A stretch of DNA of 51,741 nucleotides. Source: Nostoc sp. ATCC 43529. Lineage in GTDB: Bacteria; Cyanobacteriota; Cyanobacteriia; Cyanobacteriales; Nostocaceae. Made by a program: the position numbers and the translations under genes. Shown here piece after piece: positions 45,756 to 51,741 of the stretch. Under the pieces are notes generated by a model. That model was not told the DNA's origin and did not search any database. It was given only the letters and a program-made list of their open reading frames with translations. The stretch is taken from contig LWTK01000047.1 in NCBI GenBank assembly GCA_003326205.1, forward strand, positions 31,857 to 83,597. The letters run 5' to 3'. The stretch's first letter is position 1; every line of letters starts with the position of its first letter.

Positions 45756-46388
45756 TTGAATAAAATCAATACTAAAGTAGCCTTGAAATATCGGTTTTTT
45801 CACCCTTACCACCAACAGCCAATCGATCCAGCTTCCCACCATTTCCAAATTCGTATGGCTACACCTGCTGATTTAGTTAGTGTTGCCGAAATTATTGCTG
45901 AAAGCTTTCATTCGCACAAAGGTATTTGGGGATGGACTTTTCCATTGTTACGTCTGGGCATTTACGAAGACTTAAGACATCGCGTTGTATCACCTCCACC
46001 TCGTCATGTTTGTTTAGTTGCTCTTGATTATACTACTAGTGCCGCTAGTAACTTAGTGGGTACTGTAGAACTGGGTGTGCGTTACAGCGATTCGTGGAGT
46101 CAAGTCGGCTTAGGTTTTCCTTACCTATCCAACTTAGCCGTTCACCCAAATTACCGTAGGCATGGTGTGGCGTCAGGGTTACTCAATCGCTGTGAAAAAA
46201 TCTCTCAAGAATGGGGATTTAAAGATTTATATCTCCACGTTCTAGAAAATAACCACCAAGCAAGGCAGCTTTATTTCAAGCTGGGATATCGGGTGCATAA
46301 AGTCGAATCGAATTGGAATACATTTTTGCTTAGACGTTCGAGCCAGATGTTATTGCACAAAGACCTAAGTGCTGACTCCATTATTTGA
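45756..46388 (+). CDS. GNAT family N-acetyltransferase
   Basis: The 210-residue protein begins at a TTG, with no good Shine-Dalgarno. The later ATG at 45855 would cut off the first strand of the fold, which starts FQIRMATPADLVSVAEIIAE, so a start upstream is right. Core motifs are YLSNLAVHPNYRRHGVASGL, the acetyl-CoA-binding loop, and DLYLHVLENNHQARQLYFKL with GYRVHKVES. The N-terminal RFFHPYHQQPIDPASHH is not part of the fold. The substrate is unknown. It may act on a small molecule or a protein N-terminus. Confidence 0.85.
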   Translation: MNKINTKVALKYRFFHPYHQQPIDPASHHFQIRMATPADLVSVAEIIAESFHSHKGIWGWTFPLLRLGIYEDLRHRVVSPPPRHVCLVALDYTTSAASNLVGTVELGVRYSDSWSQVGLGFPYLSNLAVHPNYRRHGVASGLLNRCEKISQEWGFKDLYLHVLENNHQARQLYFKLGYRVHKVESNWNTFLLRRSSQMLLHKDLSADSII

Positions 46389-47140
46389 ATTTTCTTTTAG
46401 CATCTATAAATTTTCATGTTGCGATCGCTTTGAAAAAATTCTGTTAGAGGTTGTTTGGAAAGCTGTCTTGAACACTCGCTTTTCCCTTTCAGGCAATGGT
46501 AAGTAGTATCCAACAAAAAACTGAGATTATGTCTGAAACCAAAATTATTGATACTGTTCAAACATCCTCTTAACAATATCAACAATTTAATATAAATTAA
46601 ATTAATGCAAAACCTCTATAAACAGGCGAAATTTGCCTCAAAAGCCAGATAAAATCAAAAGATACGAATTTACAAACAGAGTTTTTAATATTAAAATATA
46701 GCTTTTGGAAATTATTTGAAAGATGTTTATATTGAAAGTTTTCTCAAAATTACAAAGATTAATTTTAATACAACTACGAGTTTTATAGAAGTATATCTGT
46801 ATAATAAAAATTTACCTTTGGTATTTTTCATTTTAATTAATAAAATTTAAATAATTTTTCTTGTAAAGAATATAGATTATAATGGAAATATCTGTATAAC
46901 GGATCATAAAAAGCTTTCAATTCCTCATAATAACTTTGTAATTAAGATATTCATCTTTATAAAAACTTTAAAAAACACTATTATAATTTGGAGACAAATC
47001 TACTCGTATCTCATAAAATATAATCACTCAATTAGCGAACAATGCCTATTTATTCATATCTTAGATAAATTGACGACAAGACTGTTGATGATAAAAGAAT
47101 GAAAAATCTCATTTGATATAACAGCTAGTTCCTTATTGAA
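46389..47140. other. Long AT-rich intergenic region with a MITE-like insertion
   Basis: About 750 bp, very AT-rich between 46580 and 47000, with no gene of good quality. It contains the inverted-ended element at 46442-46575. A possible promoter for the next gene is not placed. Confidence 0.45.
46442..46575. mobile_element. MITE-like element with 'GAGGTTGTTTG' ends
   Basis: TGTTAGAGGTTGTTTGGAAAG at the left and CTGTTCAAACATCCTCTTAA plus CA at the right are inverted, imperfect copies over 21-22 bases. The ends resemble TIRs of a common Nostoc transposon type. I see no target duplication. The minus frame inside (46397-46585) is probably not a gene. Confidence 0.5.
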
Positions 47141-47734
47141 GTGCATACTACTACCAAATCCTTTGAAAGTTTAAAAAACATGGATAGCGAACAGCATCGC
47201 CGCTATCAGCCCGCTATGGTATCAACCTATTACCCTGAAACTAGTTTCCCCGACTATCTTGTCATGCCAGATGGAACTGAGCAACCGCAAGGCTCGGATA
47301 TCCTTACACGTTTGCACAGTGGACAAGTTTTTATCGTAAATAGTCGCAGGCGAAACGGATTAATACTGTTTAAACGTTACCATGCAGAGTTTGCCGGCCC
47401 TGGGGCTGCTGTAGGTGGGGACTACGATTTTGATTGCCAAGGGGCACTGCCAATAGGTAATCTGTCTTTGTTAACTCCAGAATCTAATGAAGAACGTCAG
47501 AAAGCTTACTTGATCAGGCGGCAATGGATTCGATTGATCAAACAAATTACAGAAAATCCGGTGCCTGGCCAGCGAGTCCAAAAAATTCTCGATCAATTTG
47601 AACAATACTTTCCACCGGAAATAGTGTCTCTTCTTCCGGATGTAGCCTTTGCTCTTTTAGTAGGTGTGCTGCCACAAACGGTGGGAATGGTACGCCGTTT
47701 GGGCAGTGAAGATGACGGCAGATTTATTGAGTGA
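47141..47734 (+). CDS. Conserved protein of unknown function with possible C-terminal HTH
   Basis: The 197-residue protein starts with GTG; an in-frame ATG at 47180 (residue 14) is an alternative. It has a polar N-terminus and two Arg/Gly-rich strands (VFIVNSRRRNGLILFKRYHA). Acidic Gly-rich AVGGDYDFDCQGALPIGNLS follows, then helical LIRRQWIRLIKQITENPVPG. The end EIVSLLPDVAFALLVGVLPQ-TVGMVRRLG resembles a helix-turn-helix of Crp type, which is only suggestive. It ends 4 bp from the converging hisC. I do not recognise the family. No signal peptide. Confidence 0.72.
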   Translation: MHTTTKSFESLKNMDSEQHRRYQPAMVSTYYPETSFPDYLVMPDGTEQPQGSDILTRLHSGQVFIVNSRRRNGLILFKRYHAEFAGPGAAVGGDYDFDCQGALPIGNLSLLTPESNEERQKAYLIRRQWIRLIKQITENPVPGQRVQKILDQFEQYFPPEIVSLLPDVAFALLVGVLPQTVGMVRRLGSEDDGRFIE

Positions 47735-47738
47735 ATTG

Positions 47739-48887
47739 TTAAGATTCCAAATTTGCTAAAGCGGCTTGCATTCGATGAATAGTACGGGCATTTTCCTCGC
47801 TCGTCCCCACAGTAATTCGTAATCCGCCGCTAATATGTCGCACGAGTGTGCCGAGTGTTCTAAGTTTGTGATGCAAACTTTTTAAAGTAGCGTCTTGTGA
47901 GAGTGAACTATTTGGTTTGAGACGCACGTAAATAAAGTTGGCAGCACTGGTTGTGATTTGTAGTTCTGCTTGCTGGGATAAAGCTTCGATGAGTTTGGCT
48001 CTTTCACCTAATATTTGCCCAATTGACTCAAGCAAGAGTGTTCGATTTTGTAAAGCGATTAATGCTGCTGCTATAGAAAAACTGGGAAGATTGTAGGGTA
48101 AACGGATTTTCTCTAAAATGGCGATCGCTTCTGGATGAGCAACACAATAGCCAACGCGAAGAGATGCCAATCGAAAAGCTTTAGAAAAAGTGCGTAAAAT
48201 CACCCAGTTAGGGTGCTGTAGTAATTCAGCGACTAGACTAGTTTGGCTAAATTCAAAGTAGGCTTCATCAATCACAACCAAAATATGCTCCGGCAAACCC
48301 TTTAACCATAGCAACTCTGTTGTAGTTAAGCTGTTGGCAGTTGGTGAATTCGGATGCACCACGAAAACTACCCGAATAGGAGGGTTTTGAGTTTGTTCGA
48401 TGGCAGACTGGGCGGCTTTTAAGTCAATTTCAAAATTGATTTCATTTCTATCCACCGCCACTACAGGAATGCCCAAAGTTTGTGCCAAAATTCCATACAT
48501 TGAGAAAGTGGGATTAGCAACAAGAATTGAACCTTCTCCCCCTAGACAAGTGGCGATTAATAAAGAACGGATTAGTTCATCTGAACCATTGCCCACAGAA
48601 ATATTAGCAGCATTAAACAAAGACGGTGAGAGGCCAGCTGACTCATTAACATACTCGGCGATCGCACTTTTAAGTGTCTCATGTCCGCCATCAGGATAAC
48701 GATTTGTTTCAATTTCTTGCTGATATGTCCAGGCTAACTTTTCTTTTAACTGGAGCGGTAAATCATAAGGACTTTCATTTGTATCAAGACGATCGAACTG
48801 TGTAGGAACTGATCCAGCCGTATCGCTGCTAGGGTGGGGTTTGTAGGCTGTAAATTGTGCTAAATCTGGTCGGATGAAGGGAAGCAT
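47739..48887 (-). CDS. hisC: Histidinol-phosphate aminotransferase
   Basis: The 382-residue protein is a fold-type I PLP enzyme. It shows the HisC start FIRPDLAQFTAYKPH, the segment RLDTNESPYDLPLQLKEKLA, YPDGGHETLKSAIAEYVN, and ISVGNGSDELIRSLLIATCL. VVHPNSPTANSLTTTELLWL follows, with the PLP-binding Lys in RTFSKAFRLASLRVGYCV and a C-terminal Arg in GGLRITVGTSEEN. It transfers the amino group in histidine synthesis. It is convergent with the unknown gene, gap 4 bp. Confidence 0.93.
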   Translation of the reverse strand: MLPFIRPDLAQFTAYKPHPSSDTAGSVPTQFDRLDTNESPYDLPLQLKEKLAWTYQQEIETNRYPDGGHETLKSAIAEYVNESAGLSPSLFNAANISVGNGSDELIRSLLIATCLGGEGSILVANPTFSMYGILAQTLGIPVVAVDRNEINFEIDLKAAQSAIEQTQNPPIRVVFVVHPNSPTANSLTTTELLWLKGLPEHILVVIDEAYFEFSQTSLVAELLQHPNWVILRTFSKAFRLASLRVGYCVAHPEAIAILEKIRLPYNLPSFSIAAALIALQNRTLLLESIGQILGERAKLIEALSQQAELQITTSAANFIYVRLKPNSSLSQDATLKSLHHKLRTLGTLVRHISGGLRITVGTSEENARTIHRMQAALANLES

Positions 48888-48890
48888 ATC

Positions 48891-48935
48891 GATTTTGGAT
48901 TTTGGATTTTAGATTTTAGATTTTAGATTTTAAAT
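48891..48935. repeat. GATTTTG/GATTTTA heptamer repeat
   Basis: Six 7-mers lie between hisC and the following minus gene. Confidence 0.85.
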
Positions 48936-49069
48936 CAATACTGTTTATAGAAGACTAATTTCACCTAATCGTTGTTGACAGCAGGTGAATATAGCCTCTT
49001 TGGATCTACGAGTTAAGTAGTACTTACTGAAAAATATTAGCTTGCGTGTAAGTTTTATATTTTACAACT

Positions 49070-49705
49070 TCAAAGTAACTGGCAGAACAGGCGAATTGCT
49101 TGCCACATTTCTTCCATAACATTAGCTAAAGCGTGGTCGCTGTCGAGTTGGACTAACTCCACCCAAGGACGCGATCGCTCAAAGTCACGACTAGCTTCAA
49201 TAGGAATGACTTCATCGTTCTTTCCATGCAAAATTAGCGTGGAAATGGGACGTTGCAAAATTTCTTCTTGGTATTGTGCTGCATCGGTCACAAAATTGTA
49301 ATTTAAGGGAAGCAATCCCCCTTCCTCATAGTGGTACACCATGAGATATTTTTCTTGCTGCCAACCCTGTATTTGCTCATCTGTTAATTTCGGTAACCAA
49401 TGGGATAAAAAACCAAAAGCTGGTGCTAGCAAGACTAAGCGTTGTATTTGTAAATATTGCTGTGCTAAGTGGATAGCAGTCAAACCACCCAAACTTGAGC
49501 CAATAATCGTTACTGGTGTAGAATCCTTGGGTAATTCTGCCGCAACTTGAGCGATTTGACGGGTGATTGTTAACTGCGAAAAATCCCCAGCATTCAAATC
49601 AGGAATTTTCAGTTCTGTCTGAATTTCGGTAAAGCGATCGCTAAAGTACCGCGCTTTAGCAGATTTTGGACTTGAAGCAAAGCCGTGAAGATAGATGTAT
49701 TGCAA
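49070..49705 (-). CDS. YqiA/YcfP-type alpha/beta hydrolase
   Basis: The 211-residue protein starts MQYIYLHGFASSPKSAKARY. It has the nucleophile elbow IIGSSLGGLT (Ser71), the acid in LILHGKNDEVIP and the His in QLDSDHALANV. These form the Ser-Asp-His triad of the YqiA/YcfP family (esterases with an unknown natural substrate). The N-terminal HGFASSPKSAKA motif is a family hallmark. It sits between hisC and glutathione reductase genes; no signal peptide is visible. Confidence 0.88.
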   Translation of the reverse strand: MQYIYLHGFASSPKSAKARYFSDRFTEIQTELKIPDLNAGDFSQLTITRQIAQVAAELPKDSTPVTIIGSSLGGLTAIHLAQQYLQIQRLVLLAPAFGFLSHWLPKLTDEQIQGWQQEKYLMVYHYEEGGLLPLNYNFVTDAAQYQEEILQRPISTLILHGKNDEVIPIEASRDFERSRPWVELVQLDSDHALANVMEEMWQAIRLFCQLL

Positions 49706-49721
49706 AGCTGTAAATAGTTTA

Positions 49722-49836
49722 GAAGTTAGGAGTTAAAAGTTAGGAGTGAGGAGTTAGAAGTTGAGAATTTTAAGTTTTCATTTATGAGTTTCTTTATTCA
49801 ACTCATAACTCATAACTCCAACTCCTAACTCATAAC
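49722..49836. repeat. Short tandem repeats, TTAGGAG and AACTCAT/AACTCC arms
   Basis: GAAGTTAGGAGTTAAAAGTT units on the left and TAACTCATAACTCCAACTCC units on the right are complementary, forming a hairpin between the hydrolase and glutathione reductase genes. Confidence 0.7.
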
Positions 49837-49841
49837 TTTTA

Positions 49842-51218
49842 TTACCGCATTGTGACAAATTCTTCAGCTACTGAGGGATGTATGGCAACAGTAGCGTCAA
49901 AGTCTTTTTTGGTTGCACCCATATTCACAGCGATCGCCACACCTTGAATGATCTCAGCAGCATTTTCACCCACCATGTGGGCGCCTAGCACTTTATCAGT
50001 GTTGCTATCAATTACTAATTTCATCATTGTCTTCTCTTGCTTACCAGTCAAACTGTGATACATAGGGCGGAAGCGAGCGCGATAAATTTTGACAGCCTCA
50101 CCGAGTTTTTCCCTAGCTTCAGCTTCTGTCCAGCCTACTGTTGAGGCTTCCGGGGTAGAAAATACTGCTGTAGGCACATTTTGGTGATTGAAGGCTCGGC
50201 GGCTATTCCCGAATTCGCTCTCAGCAAAGGCGCGACCCTCACCAATTGCTACGGGAGTTAAATTGATTCGGTCGGTGACATCGCCAACAGCAAAGATATT
50301 CGGTTGACTAGTTTGACTATATTCATTGACTGCGATCGCATTTGTGCTGCTGTATCCCGGCCCTTCTATGGAACTGGGGACAACATCAACCCCAGCATTT
50401 TCTAAACCTAGTCCATCTACATTTGGAGTCCGACCAGTTGCTATTAAAAACACATCAGCAATTACTGGTTCTCGATCTTCCCCTGATAAAGTGAGTTTTA
50501 CCCCTTCTGGCACGCGTTCAACTTTTTCTACCACATGATTGTTAATCAGCTGAATTCCGTGCTGCTTCATACCTTCTTGAATATCTGTGCGGATGTCCTC
50601 ATCAAACCCTTTCAAAATCTTTTCACCTCTGCTAATTTGCGTCACTTCAGAACCCAAACCGCGCATAATACAGGCAAATTCTGTGCCAATGTAACCAGCG
50701 CCAATAATGGCAATGTGTTTTGGTTGTTCTTTGAGATGAAATATTTCGTTAGAAGTAATACCAAATTCCATTCCTGGTAAATCAGGTTTGATGGGACGCC
50801 CACCAACAGCAATTAAAATTTTGTCTGCTGTAATTTTGCGTCCATCAACTTCTACAGTGTGTAGGTCTACCAATGTGGCACGACCGGGAATTAGTTCTAC
50901 GCCTGCTTTTTCTAAAAGGCTGATATGTACTTGGGAGAGTCGGCGAACTTCCTTATCTATAGATGTAATAAAATGTTCCCAGTTCAATTCAGCATTGGCC
51001 ACTTTCCAGCCATAGCCTGCGGCATCAGTGAAGAGTGCCGGAAAGTGAGAGCCATACACCATGAGTTTTTTGGGAACACAACCGCGAATTACACAAGTTC
51101 CGCCAACTAAATCATCTTCGGCGATCGCCACTTTTGCTCCGAAGCTAGCCGCTCGTTTAGAAGCCGCTAAACCCCCAGAACCCGCACCAATAACAAACAG
51201 GTTGTAATCAAAAGTCAT
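49842..51218 (-). CDS. gor: Glutathione-disulfide reductase
   Basis: The 458-residue protein has the FAD site LFVIGAGSGGLAASKRAA and the redox-active disulphide GGTCVIRGCVPKKL (Cys42, Cys47). The NADPH site IAIIGAGYIGTEFACIMRG and the second FAD segment NIFAVGDVTDRINLTPVAIG follow. It ends with IHPSVAEEFVTMR, holding the His and Glu of the active site. It keeps glutathione reduced with NADPH. Length and motifs are those of the family. AAAGTCAT at the 3' end of the plus strand is its ATG. Confidence 0.95.
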   Translation of the reverse strand: MTFDYNLFVIGAGSGGLAASKRAASFGAKVAIAEDDLVGGTCVIRGCVPKKLMVYGSHFPALFTDAAGYGWKVANAELNWEHFITSIDKEVRRLSQVHISLLEKAGVELIPGRATLVDLHTVEVDGRKITADKILIAVGGRPIKPDLPGMEFGITSNEIFHLKEQPKHIAIIGAGYIGTEFACIMRGLGSEVTQISRGEKILKGFDEDIRTDIQEGMKQHGIQLINNHVVEKVERVPEGVKLTLSGEDREPVIADVFLIATGRTPNVDGLGLENAGVDVVPSSIEGPGYSSTNAIAVNEYSQTSQPNIFAVGDVTDRINLTPVAIGEGRAFAESEFGNSRRAFNHQNVPTAVFSTPEASTVGWTEAEAREKLGEAVKIYRARFRPMYHSLTGKQEKTMMKLVIDSNTDKVLGAHMVGENAAEIIQGVAIAVNMGATKKDFDATVAIHPSVAEEFVTMR

Positions 51219-51489
51219 AAATTTTGATATCTCTCTAGCAACAAGTGACTTCCTGAGAACTTACACACAGAATGTGATTGAACTATATTCTGTAAACTCT
51301 GGATAAATCCTATCCTTGATTTAATCTAATGTTAGTAGATGCGTTCCTGTCAGAGACAATTTTATTATTTGCCTAGTTACGAATTGTTTTCTATGTCTCA
51401 AAGCCAAGTGATTTTCACACATCCATCGAATTTTTTGTTGCACTAATTTTCTATGGAAGTGTTCTTTATTAAAAATTAACTTGACAGCT
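51219..51489. other. Intergenic region between glutathione reductase and edge gene
   Basis: No gene is seen. Part of a false 133-codon minus frame lies here. I see no clear hairpin, but the gor promoter must lie here. Confidence 0.4.
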
Positions 51490-51741
51490 TTATGTAGTTT
51501 CCGGTGGATCTGAAGGGGTTGTTGTGCCATCTCCACCGGGCTGATCTGTACCACCGGGTTGTTGTGTATCTGTGCCACCAGGCTGTTGTGTATCTGTACC
51601 ACCGGGTTGTTGTGTATCTGCGCCACCAGGCTGTTGTGTATCTGTGCCACCAGGCTGTTGTGTATCTGTGCCACCAGGCTGTTGTGTATCTGTACCACCA
51701 GGCTGTTGTGTATCTGTACCACCGGGTTGTTGTGTATCTGT
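51490..51741 (-). CDS. C-terminal end of a protein with TDTQQPGG repeats, cut by window edge
   Basis: On the minus strand the frame ending at TAA (51490-51492) reads TDTQQPGG in about seven copies, then TDQPGGDGTTTPSDPPETT. The frame is open for 84 codons to the edge. The 24-bp repeat is open in more than one frame. I chose this one because its hydrophilic Gly/Pro/Thr/Gln composition looks like a real low-complexity tail and it ends soon after the repeats. The other frame (51321-51722) gives VQIHNSL repeats with a long unrelated tail. Identity of the full protein is unknown. Confidence 0.5.
   Translation of the reverse strand, partial: TDTQQPGGTDTQQPGGTDTQQPGGTDTQQPGGTDTQQPGGADTQQPGGTDTQQPGGTDTQQPGGTDQPGGDGTTTPSDPPETT
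51530..51741. repeat. 24-bp tandem array
   Basis: ACCACCGGGTTGTTGTGTAT plus CTGT recurs with small changes (GCCACCAGGCTGTTGTGTAT), about eight copies reaching the window edge. Confidence 0.9.

Noticed and set aside
46397..46585. 62-codon minus frame
   Set aside because: Lies across the MITE-like element.
51321..51722. 133-codon minus frame with VQIHNSL units
   Set aside because: Alternative reading of the 24-bp array; the TDTQQPGG frame has a more credible composition and end. Not decisive without the upstream sequence.

Overview
This window looks like chromosomal DNA of a filamentous, heterocyst-type cyanobacterium close to Nostoc/Anabaena. The grounds are: frequent HIP1 octamers (GCGATCGC) inside and between genes; heptanucleotide tandem repeats (ATGACCA/ATGACTA, GCAATAG, TAACTCC, GATTTTA types) in many intergenic gaps; cyanobacterial proteins such as CrtR, DUF502, DUF3086, DUF3119 and an FtsY with a long acidic N-terminus; and a complete hps locus (hormogonium polysaccharide), known from filamentous strains that form motile hormogonia. 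This assignment is by family recognition only; no database search was run.

Layout. 1-1132: the 5' end of a leucine-rich-repeat gene leaving the window on the minus strand, then a 21-bp tandem array flanked by inverted copies of a dispersed repeat. 1133-5702: a DUF4126 membrane protein and metH. 5703-6598: non-coding, with a palindrome, a 367-bp MITE-like element with a 7-bp target duplication, and the hpsA leader. 6599-21036: hpsA to hpsK, all on the plus strand, with a giant prepilin-like protein, four pseudopilins, five glycosyltransferase-type proteins and HpsJ. 21454-26835: DUF502, nusB, ftsY, then a GAF/SpoIIE-type phosphatase. 27083-30749 (minus): plsY, DUF3086, DUF3119 and an MlaE-type lipid permease. 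31184-34125: a small membrane protein, sppA, aroH, an OGFr-like protein, and a truncated papain-fold toxin fragment that the ORF list misses. 34303-39276: crtR, pyk and an M61 peptidase. 39661-44620 (minus): tRNA-Gly, a TonB-like protein and a six-module sensor kinase/adenylate cyclase. 45756-51218: an acetyltransferase, an unknown protein, hisC, a YqiA-like hydrolase and glutathione reductase. At the right edge is the C-terminus of a protein built of 8-residue repeats.

How the genes work together. The hps locus is the main functional unit: glycosyltransferases build the polysaccharide, while pseudopilins, HpsA and HpsJ probably act in its export. No ATPase, secretin or prepilin peptidase is present, so it must borrow the type IV pilus machinery from elsewhere. 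The mlaE-DUF3119-DUF3086-plsY group suggests an envelope-lipid neighbourhood. The rest is mostly housekeeping.

The less explained items are the 21-bp array with paired arm changes, the MITE core that reappears 33 kb away, the palindrome upstream of hpsA, the toxin-fold relic abutting the OGFr-like gene, and an octanucleotide repeat inside a GAF domain of the sensor-cyclase.
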